A stretch of 64,000 bases of DNA from Acanthaster planci (GCF_001949145.1 NW_019091418.1:1340032-1404031); one strand, 5' to 3'; positions 46,370 through 59,131 are shown, counted from the stretch's first letter. Numbers and translations: made by a program. Notes: generated by a model not told the origin, from the sequence alone.

Positions 46370-48780
46370 GCCCAAAATGTTGGTATACGCCCGTCCTTGG
46401 CCCTGCCCGGGGAGACTGTCACGGTCACTAAATAGTATTTTTTCAAATGTAGAAAGCACACTCATTATAAACGACATTTAATTATTTTTAAAGGGAACAC
46501 ATTTTTATCTATAAATCCCAGTGCAGAGTGAACACATAGATTTAGCCCACAAGTAAAAGATAGACGCTTCCTACTTACGTTTTGACACTGTGTGTGTCAG
46601 GCCTGCAATATGCAAAAACGACGCTCACGTTGTACATGTACTAGGACTTCACAATCAACTTGGATTCGGTCCAATTGGTAACCACTATTTTTTACATACG
46701 GATGTATATCTTATGACGTGGGTTGATGAATATGCCTACGTGTCGGGTAACCAACTCTGAAGGAGGTCTGTGCTATGCGACAAGCTTTGCACGAGCTGAT
46801 CACGAATTTGACTCACAGTCTATCAAAAAATCCACATTATTCCTATAGACCATAATACTTGTACATTGTGTAGCCTCCACAAACTCCAGAGTGTTCATGA
46901 TTAGGGCATGACGGGTGTTACTACTAATGAAAACCAAAAGGCACCCCCTGTACCTTTCCGCTCTTTTACTTTACACGGAGTGTAATGCTATCTCTTTTCA
47001 GATATAGCTTCTTAGACTCAAATTATACTTTCTCAGTATTCCCTTTAGAGTAATTGCGAGGAACTCATAGCTCTTGAAAATTTTAAAACAGTGAATTTTA
47101 GCCATCAGATGGACCATTTGGGGGGAAAAGGAGTTTTGATAATTACATGTATATCAATCTCTTGTCCTTATACCAGGCAAGATATGGGACAGAGGGGTAC
47201 CCCACTTACCTGCCCAATCCCTATACACACTCTAGACTATTTTTACCTAACACATCCCCCCTAGAAGTCTGTAAAGAATTCCTGAGATTCCGATTAAACA
47301 ATGACCAAGAGAAAGGCGGGGGGGTCTCTCCGTCCCTTATCTTGCTTCAAATGCTTGTTCCCTATCCAGTTGTCGACTGCAGTTTAACGAGATGTCTGCC
47401 TTTGGTGGCATTAATGTGTTGCTTATCTAAGCACGTCAAAATGACCAAGTATGCCGTTTTCAAACAAAATATTGAAAAAAAACCGATATCACATTAAATG
47501 CCATTTGTATATTTCGGTTTCTTAGTACCCCCAGCGCTAGTCAATCCAAGTAGATGAACAATTAAATAAGGATTTAAGGCACAAAAATTGAATTAATTAA
47601 AATGACAATGCAATCGGCTACAGACATGGGATAAAAGTGAGAAAAATTGTGTTCTGAAGAGGTTAGAGAAATTGATTGTTGCAGTTTCGACTCCAAAGTC
47701 GAATTACATTATTTTAAAGAACCAACTTCCGTTGTTTTAGAAAGTTTCTTCCATTATTTTCAGTTGTGATTCACGCTGTACAATTTTAACAATTTTTAAC
47801 AAGCGGTAACAAAGAAGAAAGAATTTCAAACCAATCAAAACAAACGTTGAAATAGAAAGACAATACACAGTTCTTTTATTCCGCAATAAAAGTGAAGCAG
47901 AAAAGGTCATTTAAAAAATGGGTTTATAACAACAGTGAAACAAAAACAATTACGATGGTAAAATTTGCCGGACGAGCAATTTGTTTTTAATTACCTAAGT
48001 GAGAGGACTGTTGTAATTTGTGAGACAAATGAATTTTGACTTCTCTGAAGGTTTGCTTTCTGGAGTTTTTCTCGCAATTAGGTCAGTCACTATACGCCAA
48101 AAATTTATGATCACTTGAACAGATCGATCAATTTAACTCAAATGCTACTGGCATGTAAGTTCCATGATATTTTATATTTGCGAGTGCCACCAATAAATGA
48201 ATGCTCCAGCTTGATGTATAAACAAATAACATTAACACCGTTTCCATCAAAACATTGCAAATTACATTAACAGACTTACTGACTTTTACGTTAAAATTTC
48301 CGATATATAGATCAAAATGGCGTGCCTGGTTATAATGTATAAGAATCCTTAGTCTAAAATAGTTCAGTGGAGAAAATTTTAAAGGAATGTACTATTAATG
48401 TCTTTGTTGGCGAACAGCTTGCCTGAATGCTGAATATTTCAGATTAAATTCTAATTCTGTCCCAATTCTTCACCCACAGCTGCACCCCCTTTCACATCTT
48501 TTAGGTTTTACAGCGCTAGTTTCAAATATAAAGGACTTAAAAAGATATCTTATGCGCGTTCGTGTGATTCCTCGAGACTAATTCTACAACAGAGATTAGA
48601 TAATACACTTAAGTGTAGCATTGTATTTGCATGCATAAATCGATGTTGAACGTGCCCTTGTAACATGGAAATAGTGCATAAAGTACATACATGCAAGTAG
48701 TTGCATCTTTCGACATGAAATTGTTTTGGAGTTAAATTTAGACGTGGGAAGACTAAGAAGCACGATTTGTAAGAACGATT
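46370..48780. other. Intergenic region, no gene seen
   Basis: AT-rich. Holds one copy of the dispersed repeat at 47195-47345 (listed separately). Open frames here have no motifs. Confidence 0.5.
47195..47345. repeat. Dispersed repeat, copy A
   Basis: Shares CCAATCCCTATACACACTCT, taacacatcccc, and CCTGAGATTCCGATTAAACA with copies at about 60065-60145 and 63585-63735. Confidence 0.6.
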
Positions 48781-49709
48781 TTATTTGTTCACTAACCACA
48801 GATTGCAGTTTTCGAAGACTCTTCTTTTGTTGACATGATCGGGTACGAACGCAGCATGAAAAACAGCAGTTTTCACTGTGGCATTTCGACACGTCTCCTT
48901 TTCCCAGTTGTAAAAAATCTTGCAGGTTGGAAAACTTTGAAATCCCAGAGATCTCACCTTTAGATCAGGACTGATCTTAGAGGAAAGGATATAATTGAGG
49001 ACGTGCTGGTCTTGCCTAAGTTTTGGCTGCGTGTCCAGGACCCAAACCCAGAGACGCAGGAAGTACTCGGTACGGTTGGTTGGCCGGTAGAAACCCACGC
49101 CGGCATTGAAAACTCTACGTGAGTCCCTCATGAACGCCACATCATATTGGTCGCCTTGGAAATACGGAAAGGGGTCGTTGAACCAAAAGGTGTCCGAGTC
49201 CACAAAAAACACTTCGAAGCCCTGCTGGATAAACTCGTGCACGTACCCTGGCCTCCGGTTGATAAATTTCACGTAATCCGCCACGCCGAATGCAAGAGCA
49301 TCCTTTTCGTCCGGAATTTCTGTAAAATCAGGAGGCTTTAAGACGTGCAGCCCGTAACTGTGGTTGAGTAGCGCCTTGTATGCGGCTACATCCTCGGCGA
49401 TCACCACCACCTCCGGATGGATCCCAACCTTCTGAATACTAATTAACATGTTTTCGGTGAAATCCAGGAATCCCTTGTTGGTTGTGGTCATGACAATTCT
49501 CTTCTCGGGTAAGGACGTCGCTAAAGATCGGACAACAGCAGCAAATGATTGGTTGGACAAGGAGCTGTAACCCATTGCGTAGTCTTCTGTCGAGTTGTCA
49601 CCGGCGTCTTCCTGTGCATCTACATTCGATCTCCTCTGAACTTCGCCCAAATTTTCTAGTGGTACGCCCTGCTTCAACTCAAGTGGTGTCTTGTTAATCC
49701 ACAAAGCCA
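48781..49709 (-). CDS. Glycosyltransferase exon 2 (catalytic domain)
   Basis: Begins after ctgtccgactttttgttacag and runs unbroken to TAA at 48781. Contains the whole catalytic domain with the DSD motif. Several Asn-x-Ser/Thr sites (NKT, NST, NQS, NHS, NRT, NAT) suit a lumenal protein. Confidence 0.88.
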
Positions 49710-50691
49710 CTGTAACAAAAAGTCGGACAGAAATCAGAATTTTGACCACAGATTGCAACATTCTCTAATGGTTTCCCCCAAGCCTAACATAGATCGTTTT
49801 AATCTTTCAATTATTCTGGTGCTATTAATTGGAACAAATTACCCGCTATGGTAATGTGCTTTTATTGATAGTTTAGAATATGTAGAGGAAAATGCACTTT
49901 AACGCATATCACGATATTTTAATTAACCTTTCTAGTTGCTGAATTTGTTTTCTAAACTGGTCTCGTTTTAAAGTTTTAATTTTCTTTTTTTGTGGGGGGG
50001 GGGCTTTAGACAGAAGACCATGATGTAAAACTGTATCTGAACTGTTTTTATCCTGTATTCAGATACTGTGGTAAATATAAAAAAATCCTAATGAGTTTTT
50101 GCCTTCCGCACGAGTTAACAAATAGGCCCTTCGTGGCTTTACAGGCTTGAGATCACAACCAACAGCGATCTGATGCACGAGTCCCCAACCTTAGAGGCCT
50201 TTCTATCTGAAGGCAAGAGGGCGAGTCCCTTACAGAAACTACTCCAAAAGAGCGAAAGCCACTCCAAAACGATTGACAGCACTCTAAACGAGTGAAAATT
50301 ACCCCATAAGTGAAGCCATAGTTCCAATGGACTTCGAGTTGTCCCTTTAATGGCTCCTTGAAGTGGTTTTCATTCAGCAGTTTGAAAGAGAGTTTTTACT
50401 CTTTTGCATTAGAGAAATCAAAGCTTATTATTGCCAATTCCCTGGCCGGCCCTGAGCGACACAGAGGGAGGTTGTGGTCAATCAACTCCTATTGTGCTCC
50501 AGAGCTTGAAAAAAATACCACATCGCAATTTGACAGCATTGGTCCTTGAATGTATTAAAGAACTTACCACTGGCAATGGTGACAAAAAATATCATTCCCA
50601 AAGTGACACGGCAAAACGATCTCGGAGACAGCAGTCGCTCACAGAAAGTGTACAGGGAATTCTGAAAAGAAGAGAGAGAGAGAAATTGCAT
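48781..50691 (-). CDS. Type II membrane glycosyltransferase (nucleotide-diphospho-sugar transferase family)
   Basis: Two coding exons, 50568-50691 and 48781-49709, join across a strong donor (GCCAGTG|gtaagt) and acceptor (tttttgttacag) into 350 codons. The N-terminus has a short basic tail (ERLLSPRSFCR) and one membrane anchor VTLGMIFFVTIASVALWI, as in Golgi transferases. The lumenal domain contains EVFFVDSDTFWFNDPFPYF, where DSD is the metal- and nucleotide-sugar-binding DXD motif, followed by FNAGVGFYRP and QDQHVLNYIL. These fit the Nucleotid_trans (GT77-like) family, which includes xylosyl- and galactosyltransferases; the donor sugar cannot be told from sequence. An alternative start is the ATG inside the anchor (MIFFVTIAS, 318 residues). 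AATAAA overlaps the stop codon. Confidence 0.85.
50568..50691 (-). CDS. Glycosyltransferase exon 1 (signal anchor)
   Basis: An acceptor-like tctctctcttcttttcag at its 5' side (exon from 50661) suggests that it may instead be an internal exon with a 5' UTR exon further upstream. The frame is open from the ATG at 50691. Confidence 0.6.
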
Positions 50692-50954
50692 TTCAAAACT
50701 TAGTAGCGATTGGCTGGTTTGACTTTTCAGGAAACAGGTCTCTTTAGGGCTCCAATTTGCAATTCTATTTACCCCGAGATTACAACAATTCCGTCAAGAG
50801 AACATAATATTGTGTACATGAATACCTCTGTATTAACTCGAAGCGCCCTCTCGTTTAGGCCTTTCTCCATTTCCCTAGAAGTTTGTTCGGCCACTGCTGA
50901 AAAGGTCGCGAAAGTTTTCGTTAGTGATTTTCCATGTCCAACGCACTATCCTAG

Positions 50955-51441
50955 GGTGTTCTATAAACGACAAAATTGCGTCGCGTCGTGCAGTCGCCTT
51001 TTCTTGTCACCTTCATGCATTGCGTCGTCGAGGAGTCGTGTCGTGCTGTCACGTCGTACTCTCGCCGTCGCCTCTTTACTGATGGAACAGGGGGCTCCCT
51101 TTGAAACAGAGTTAAGTTTGATACCCATGATCACATCTTGTAGGCCCTATGCACGCACATTATTTTTCCAGGACTTGTGACATACACTCTCTGATGACCG
51201 TGATAATCGCCCGCCAGTTTTAGAAACAGTAAGGCAGATGCGACGGACGATGACACGACAGCACGACATCAGAACGCGACGGCAGGACGCGACGACGGCC
51301 TAACCCACCCTGTATGAAAACCATACAGTGACAGGCGGCGCAAAGGCGCCAAAGCACGACGCAACGCATTAAACAGCATAAAAGTAACGAGGAAGGAGTC
51401 GACGGCACAACGCGACGCAATATTGTCGGCTGTAGAACACC
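50955..51441. mobile_element. Foldback element with GTCGTG-rich arms
   Basis: Left end GGTGTTCTATAAACGACAAA and right end (inverted) GGTGTTCTACAGCCGACAAT match. The arms are filled with degenerate CGTCGTG units, inverted between the two sides (about 50970-51065 and 51235-51425). The middle is unrelated. Confidence 0.65.
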
Positions 51442-51530
51442 ATACTATACACTGGCACTATATCCGCCAGCTTGTTTGATCATTGTAACCAGGGCACCAG
51501 CGCTGGCTCTGCCTGTGCCCGTATGACGAA

Positions 51531-51911
51531 TAGAGGGATTTCACATCAGCGCCGTCTGCGCGTATCTGCATCGAAAACGAGGCTCTCTGTGTTGAACTTC
51601 CTCGCGCGCGCCCGCGGAGTCGACACCGTACATGCAGTATCCGGTTTNTGCAGATACACGATCATCGCAGGTACGTTAGTTCGCGGTAAATTGCCGTTAT
51701 TTTTTCTTTTGATTTTACGTGTCGAGTCATCCTGAAAGACTCTTCCACAAAAATTTGCAGCTTGGAAAGTCTGAATTTAACATACCTTTATGTATTTTAT
51801 GTCTTGACTCCTTACCTATCGTCTGATCGTATTGACACATACAGCCTCGTTTTCAAACGCGGAAGTGCGCTTGCAGATCGACGCTCAAAGCGTCGTATTG
51901 GGATCCCTCTA
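51531..51911 (-). mobile_element. TAGAGGGAT MITE, copy 2 (complete)
   Basis: Both ends carry TAGAGGGAT (TAGAGGGATTTCACATC and, inverted, TAGAGGGATCCCAATAC). If the outer TA is the target duplication, the inverted repeat is GAGGGAT. No coding frame. One undetermined base lies at about 51648. Confidence 0.75.
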
Positions 51912-52399
51912 CGAGCCCAATCGCTTTTGCTGGCCCAGATACAGCTCGTGTTACGTGCGGAGCAGCGCGTGCCATATGCCGATGCGAACTTGGGTGCAAC
52001 ATGACAAGAAATTTTGATTTGCTTCACACACTTCGACTCGTTTATATCATTCATGAGTCTCCTCAAGGTAAGACAATGTAAACATCAATATACGACGATT
52101 ATATTTTTGACAGATAAATTACATTATTTGTAATCAATAAAGGACAATTTTTCAGATTTCCACAGACCAGCTGTCGGGAAGAGCAACACTGCATGCAGAC
52201 AAATAATACAGGTCACACTTGATTGTTGAAAAATCGAGAACTTAAATTTGTGGTGAACTCGAAATATGGAAATTGGGAAATTTCCTCGGAGTTTCGACTT
52301 AGTGATAGCTTGGTACGGATTGGCGTGAGGACGTCAGGTGTGCTCCTTGCTTATTAGAAATTTCGAACTGGCTCATTTCCGGTATATTATATATCAGCA

Positions 52400-52760
52400 T
52401 ACACAAGGGCAGATCCAGAAACAAATTTCGGGGGGGGGGCTTGTTGGTTACGGCCAAAAATTCTGGGATTTTTTCCACTGTCTGCCTTGGGTTTGAAGCT
52501 ACTTTTTTTGCTTTTTACACGCTTTGAAAAGAAAAAGAAATGACCTAGAGCCTTTCACTTATTTTTATTTTCAATTAGGGTGTTCTTTTGGCGGGGGTGA
52601 GGGCATGCCCTCTGTTGACCCCTCTTCTGGATCTTCCCTTGAGCATACAAACGCTATTCAATGTGCTTGGCTCAAGGTTATAATGAAGACAAGTTGGGAC
52701 CCAATACAGGCCCGTATTGGAAGGGGGGTGACGGGATGCGTCTGCATCCCCCTCACGTGA
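52400..52760. other. Repeat-like unannotated sequence with G run
   Basis: Starts with a run of about 10 G at 52430. Composition and phrases (gggatgcgtctgcatccccctc) look transposon-derived, but ends cannot be defined. Confidence 0.3.
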
Positions 52761-53182
52761 CTAAAAGGTCCGCTTTTGAGGCAAGAAAAGATTTTGAGCT
52801 ATAGTAGAACATTGTGGGCAAAAAATGCCACGCGCCTCGGGAATTTTTCGCCTCGGCCAATCCCCTCTTCGGGAGTTTCCTTGTATAAACCGCCCTAAAA
52901 CAATTATTCGTACGACCTAGTGAATTGTGCTGTTTTCAAAATGAAAAGCAAAAGATCTATGTTTGGTCCGCTTTGTTGAAAATTCGCCCCCCCCCACCAC
53001 CACAAAAGGTCATTGTTACGGGCCTGCAATGTAGTCCAAGCCTGCTTACCGTTCCTGTATCAAATGTTTGGCCCTCGCGCTGCCCGTAGTAACTGGAAAA
53101 AACTTCATTTCTGGGAGCTAGGTTGGCTACCCATTTGGAGTGTACTGGTGAACGCATGACGTATCCAACGATTATAAGCTGT

Positions 53183-53256
53183 AAAAATTAAAAAGAAATA
53201 AATTAAAAATTAAAAAATTAAATTAAAAATTAATTAATTAAAAAAGATAAAAATTG
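53183..53256. repeat. A/T-only low-complexity tract
   Basis: Alternating AAATTAAAAATTAA words for about 70 bp. Confidence 0.85.
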
Positions 53257-54712
53257 TGAAAGGCCAAAATAGACCAGCGCGTTTCAGTACTTCCTCGCGG
53301 TAACCCGTGGTGTCGTGGCAGGTTAAGACGGGCATGCGCACACAAACGAACAATCGCGGGTTACTCGGGGTGCCCTAAAAGAGTTTGGGAGATATAGAGT
53401 TTTAAATAGGGCACGTTTAATGTCACGTGATTTGTCATCTGATGACGTCGTCATCACATGAAGCCAATATTCGTCAAAATCACTTTGCCTTTTGAAGTGT
53501 CCAAGCACACAAGGACCCGTCTATTGTTATCCAGACTGATCGGCATCCCTAGGCTAACGTTGAAACGCTCTAAAACTGTTGAAAGCGGCGAATGGACAAA
53601 AGTACACACCCATAATTCTAGCCATTATTGTCGAGAACTGACTTGACTTTTAGTCAATTTGACTACTTCTCTTCACTTCGTTCGTCTAAACGTACATTTA
53701 AGAACACATTTCTTATTCCTCCATGCTTAGTCTAAATGGCCATGTCGCACTGCATTGTGGGATACACTTCCTCAAGTAACTGGTTCAGTGGATCAGCTAC
53801 TATTGCGCAGCAAGACCGCGAGGTGTCACATTAGTATCAAATCGTACACAGTCGGCCTGCAAGAGGTACGTAAAGTTTATGAAGGCCGCTTCATTATATC
53901 AGCGCGAAAGTAGACTTGAATCAAGTCGGACTTACTTGATTATCCCAAGGCAGCCGTCCCTTCGGCCTGTACGCACTACACTGTCGTCGCGCTCGGCCCG
54001 GCAGCTCGCATAACCCTTATAAGGCACCCTCATTTGAAAGCCTTTATTGTACAACGTACGTGTGTCGTGCGTGACCGGTCAGTAAGTCTGACTTGACAGA
54101 AAAGCCAATCGGACCCCCGTCGGTGATATGTAGGTATTCAAAACTGCACATGAACGACATGATCTTGCATAATGTATATGGCATTTCCACCGATCAAAGT
54201 AGTCAGACTTGTAGTCGTTCATTATAATGCAGGTATGAACGACGTAAAAACAAGTCCAGCAATGTGATTGGCTGCTGCCACTTTTGGTAGATGAGCCCAT
54301 TCGCTGTTTACAAACGATTGGTAAATTCGTCAAGTCGGGAATTCTGAACTAAACCCTTAGTGATAAGTGGGCACAAGAGGGTGCGAAGCAAGTAACCGCG
54401 CGCGGTCACGATAGGCATCTCGAAAGCATAAATGAAGACGTCACAGAAATTCCGACTTGAGTCAAGTCTACCACGAACGCAAACACGAACGCGAATTTGT
54501 GACGTGAGATCAAACATTCGTGTTACAAAGTAGCAAAAGTTGAGCACGTCAACTCGAGTGTAATTTCGCTGCAAATCTTTCGTGATGCCAAATTCGCTTT
54601 GCTGTCGCCTGAAGTATGAACTGGCCTTTAGGTTGCAAACTCTCACTTTGGTGCAATGATGTGCTCAGAAACATAGCAGCATTGGTGGCGCTGTTTTCTT
54701 ACAATACGAATT

Positions 54713-55026
54713 GGGTGCGTTCGATTAGCTTACACGTGTAAGTCAAACTTACACCAGAGCGTTCGTTTAGCCATCACGTGATGTTCGTGCCTGTTCTGGT
54801 GTCAGCCACCACTACTCCAGCTGGCGAGCGGATCTTTGGAGGCTGCCCGAGTGCAATGACGTCACGGATGGACTGTTCCTGCATATGGACATGATGGACC
54901 GTGGCGGGGACTTGACCTTTTTCCCAGAATGCCTTGGCGGATACACTGCAGCATTCGATTCACCTCAGTTCGAGGCTTCCCTTGGTGTAACACTGGTGTA
55001 TTCAGGGAAGCTAATCGAACGCACCC
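54713..55026. mobile_element. MITE with 19-bp perfect terminal inverted repeats
   Basis: Begins GGGTGCGTTCGATTAGCTT and ends with the exact inverse; flanked by ATT on both sides (54710-54712 and 55027-55029). 314 bp, no transposase. Confidence 0.8.
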
Positions 55027-55079
55027 ATTACATGCATTAATTGTCCAATCAAACGACGCATCAAGAGTCGTGCAAGTAA

Positions 55080-55495
55080 GGGCCGGCGACCATTTAGACC
55101 TGGTTTGAAAAGGGCCCCCCCATAGCCCACCCTGTATAATGCCTGCCCGGTATTCAGGCTACTCCAGGCCGGTATCAGGCCTGTCTGCACATCGGCATTT
55201 CAAAGTCCCTGATGAAAGGCTTCCCCCACCATGCTTCCACGGATGAATAGGGGTCTAAACGGATAAGTGTGAACATTGTATAGAGCTGAATGATTGAAAA
55301 CTACAAGCAGGTTCCTTCTGTTCTGGGATAGATCACATGTACCAGTACTTGCAAACAATAGACCCCAGGATGGAGAAGTTTGAGATCAACAACCAGTCCA
55401 GCATCCCAGGCCGGTATGAAAGGGGTTTTTGCAACAGGGCGAGCTTACGGGGGGGGGGGGTGCTTTTCAAACCGGGTCTAAATGGTCGCCGGCCC
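55080..55495. mobile_element. MITE with GGGCCGGCGACC ends
   Basis: GGGCCGGCGACCATTTAGAC at the left end is inverted at 55464-55495 with one change; the inverted repeat is about 33 bp. TAA flanks both ends (55077-55079 and 55496-55498), a PIF/Harbinger-like 3-bp duplication. Contains a 10-G run. Confidence 0.7.
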
Positions 55496-55529
55496 TAAGA
55501 AGCTTTAGGAATTCAATTTGGTACTTTTG

Positions 55530-55750
55530 GTCAGCCACTACTACCCCGGCTGCCGGGCGGGTCTCTGGAGGCTGCCCTAGTGTAATGACGTCACGCATGC
55601 TGTTGGCGCATCATGGACGTACATGATGGAACGTGGCGGGGACTTGACCTTTTCCCCTGAATGCCTTGGCGAGTACACTGCAGCGTTCGATTACCCTCAT
55701 TTCGAGGCTTCCCTTGAGTGTAACACTGGGAAGCTAATCGAACGCACCCA
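55530..55750. mobile_element. Truncated copy of the GGGTGCGTTCGATTAGCTT MITE
   Basis: Shares GTCAGCCACYACTAC..., GGCGGGGACTTGACCTTTT and the right end AAGCTAATCGAACGCACCC with the element at 54713, but has no left inverted repeat. Confidence 0.75.
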
Positions 55751-55846
55751 ATGCCTTTTACACACTAATTGTGCGCGTGACGTATTCACTTCGGTACTCT
55801 ATAGACACACGACGCGGACCTCGGCTGCTGGCACGACGAGGACTCC

Positions 55847-55962
55847 GGCCGTGTCCGAAACGGGCTTCCAGAGCTACGGCTAGGTCTATTGTCTACACGT
55901 CTCCACACATTTCCAATGGAGCAAAAGACCTTAGACCTAGCCCTAGACAATCGGATGCAGCT
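55847..55962. mobile_element. GGCCGTGTCCGAA MITE, copy 1
   Basis: Same length and layout as the copy at 62072-62191: GGCCGTGTCCGAAACGGGC, then GAGCTACGGCTAGGTCTATT, and the right end TCGGATGCAGC. No clean target duplication seen. Confidence 0.65.
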
Positions 55963-55999
55963 CATTAATGCGTGTGGCACAGCCTGACTGGTCGCCATT

Positions 56000-58250
56000 T
56001 TGTTTTTGCGTGGATGGCAAAGAAAAGAAAGATAGCGGCCCCCATACATCACGACAAATTCTTGCGTTTTCCTGCGATTATCTAGAAGCAAATTCACTGT
56101 TTTTGTTACACAGGGGCAGGTGTTAGAGTGTTTAAAGTATGATAAAACGATTTTAAATGTTCAGACAGTGTTGAAGCTGTTGAGGTTGTTCAAGTTGCTG
56201 TTCCTAATAGGATCCCTACGCGACAAGCACTACTTCTCTGGGATTCCATCCACAACAATTGTCCTTCTTGTCCTACATTTACTGTATATAATTAGGTGGA
56301 AATAAAGAATGAATGAAATGAAATTGTTAATTAACACTTTGTTGACGCCACTTGTGTGTGTTGACGCAGGTTGACGTTTGTTGACACTAAATAAGCAGAA
56401 CCGCTTTATTGAATCAGTCATTTTACAAATGAAATAGTGAAAGAAATTTCATTCAGGAGAAGTTTCAAGACTATAGGACTAATCATTACCGCTTTAAGTT
56501 TGCATCCATGAGCGTAATATGCGGGGTATATTCCCCAAACCATACTTTTTTGTTGACGGGGGGGAGTGGGCTATTATGTCAATACCCACTTTTTTGTGGT
56601 GAGAATAATTAAGGCAGATTGTGAATTTTAGACTTCCAAAAACCAAATATATATTCAATTCCGCTCGAAAAGGAGAACAAGTTTTTAAAAGCCGTAAATG
56701 CGCCATTCTGAACTAGGATTCTACAGGAGTGCACATACATATTACAGATGTACGTCTGTATCATGAATATGGTTCCCCTATCACTCGGTATCAGCACACC
56801 CCTGCCACCCGCTTTTCAAATTTCCATGGCCTGGCAATTCGTCCTTTCCCCTCTAAAAAAGTCCCCTATCCCTACATTTCCCGGCACAAGTTACGCCACT
56901 GCCGACAACATAAGTTCTTTATCTTGAGACACCGAAAAAGGTCCTCAGAAAAAAAACAAACCAAATCAACTGAGTTACTTTGTTAATGTTTCTCTTGACT
57001 TTAGAGGTTCCACTTGACGATAGCATAAGTTTATGTGTTTATCAGACTACATTCTTCCTAGCTTAAATTACTTGTCCACAATAATTACTGGACGATATAC
57101 TACGGAAATACAATAAAAGTAACAACATATTTCTAAATTTCTGACAGGTCCTAGGTTTGGGATTTTTCTTCTGTTCATAAAGAAGCGAGATAACTTTAAC
57201 AAAAGGAAAAGCTTACCTCAAAATATTGAAGAAGAAAAATACAAGGATCTGTTCTCTGATACACATGTACTTCCTTAATTCATTCCACCAAACTGGACCT
57301 CGTCTTCAACATGAACTGAACACACTTAAACGATACATGTCCTGGAATGGGTTTCCGCTGCATACAGTAAACTGCGTTTTCTGCAACAGTTAGTGGCGTC
57401 ACGATTTAGCGCAATATCCAGCTAATCCAAGCAAGAAACGAATCTCAACTGGCGCTAGCGCTATCTCTTGACGGACATTACACCTTATGTGGCAGAGCTT
57501 CTCTTATTTGTGGGGATGGGTCTTTGTCTTGTTATGTAACCAGGAAGCCCAGGATCACAATTGAATATTCCCGTGTGAACCCCCCCAACAGAGAGAAGCT
57601 ATAGAAAATCAAGGATAAGGTTTCGGATGGGTGTGTACGCATCTTGTGTTTTCATTAACGCCACGTTATGACTACACATAACCTCCATGCGTTACTGGTG
57701 TCTCCATGGTTTCCCAGAAGCTGTTGTTATTTTAATTTTAGTTACGACAAATGTGCAAAAGGTTTACTCGAGCCCATCTCAGTGATACAAAGCTCTTGCA
57801 ACTGGTTCACTGATACAAAGAAAATTGACGTCCATGATAGGCCGGCTCAGGCTCAATACATGTATAATTTGTCCTACGAATCGGCAAAACTTAATTAGGC
57901 CTATACACGTTTCAACTCGGGCGGATTTTGTTGCAAATGTGTTGTCTCCAGTTTGAACTGGCCTTCGGGCAAGGCCAAAATAAATAAATCATTTATTTTA
58001 TTTCACACGGGAGAAGAAAATGATGTTAGGCGAGTACCATACCCAGCCTTTTGTGCGAACGGTCAACTCGAACGCATGTCAACACGCACGCGCCGAGCGT
58101 ACGATACCCAATACGACACGCGGTAAAGGGGGACCCCCCCCCCCAATGTGATGCACAAGCTGTATACCCTAAGGCTATTGTGCCTACCGCGCCCCCTCGG
58201 AAATCTGAAAGGAATTCCAAAGATTCCATCAACACAAAAGAAGACACAAT
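56000..58250. other. Noncoding region, no gene seen
   Basis: No open frame with recognisable content. A minus-strand donor-like AATATTTTGAG|gtaagc at 57217 follows a short ATG frame (MCIREQILVFFFFNIL) and could be an upstream noncoding exon of the glycosyltransferase; evidence is weak. Confidence 0.35.
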
Positions 58251-58849
58251 AGAGGGAGGTCCCCCTTTGCCGCATATTGCGCATCATATAAGCGCTCACC
58301 GACCAACTCGTACGCCGACCTACTCGTACGTCAAATTATACTATTAATACGACACGTTAGAGCATGACGTTTTGTTGCCCTCGGTGACGGGGAAACGTGC
58401 CCCCAACCCCAATGGATGTCCGTGCCCCTATCCCCAACCCCCATTGAAGTATGTGAATAATCTCCGCTGAGTTTAACTAAGCAGCAGCTTATTTTCTTGT
58501 GGTGCGCCTTTGACAAAATATTTGTGCACCCGGGGTGCATCCAACGGACATTTAGCCCTAGTTATGCCACTGTGAACTGCTTGCCCGCTATAATATGTTG
58601 GATTTACTCCCCAACGTGACACCAACCCAGTCTGGTAGAAAATTGTGTGTACTGTTGATTAAACTTTAACTCAGCAATAAGCTGCACCAAAGTCAAACAG
58701 AGAGCAGTTTTTAATGTTTTCCGGTCACTTGACTTAGAGTTCAGACTTAAATTATGGAGGTAAACCAACAGCGCGCGCGTCACGTTGCGGTGCCATAGGT
58801 AAGCCTACTAGAAGTGTAAAAGGCTATATGTGGCGCACAAGTTAGTCTG

Positions 58850-58920
58850 CGCACCAGTTGGTCAACGCACGGGTTGGTCGGCGTCCAAGTTGACCAATCC
58901 GTGTACGAGTTGGTAGGTAC
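58850..58920. repeat. Degenerate short tandem repeat
   Basis: Four to five units of about 16-18 nt around caGTTGGTCaaCGcaCG. Similar units, inverted, occur at 58295-58332. Confidence 0.5.
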
Positions 58921-59050
58921 GGTGCACGTACAAAATGCCCTCTGATCCTTTTGCACAATATCAGTGCGCATGGCAACGGTCGCATAGCTCGGACAGCCCC
59001 ATTATGCGCCGACCAGCTACTATATAAATAAAAGAGCACTCTATGGTACT

Positions 59051-59131
59051 TAGAGGGATCCCAATACGACGCTTTTAGCGTCGATCTGCGCACTTCCGCG
59101 TTTGAAAACGAGGCTGTATGTGTCAGCTTAA
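59051..59131 (+). mobile_element. TAGAGGGAT MITE, copy 3 (fragment)
   Basis: The first about 80 bp of the family: TAGAGGGATCCCAATACGAC and then GAGGCTGTATGTGTCAGCTT, ending abruptly. The inverted end is missing. Confidence 0.7.

Noticed and set aside
47147-47497. 116-codon frame
   Set aside because: Falls on the dispersed repeat shared with 60.1 and 63.6 kb and has no motif.
51472-51735. 87-codon frame across the undetermined base
   Set aside because: Lies in MITE copy 2.
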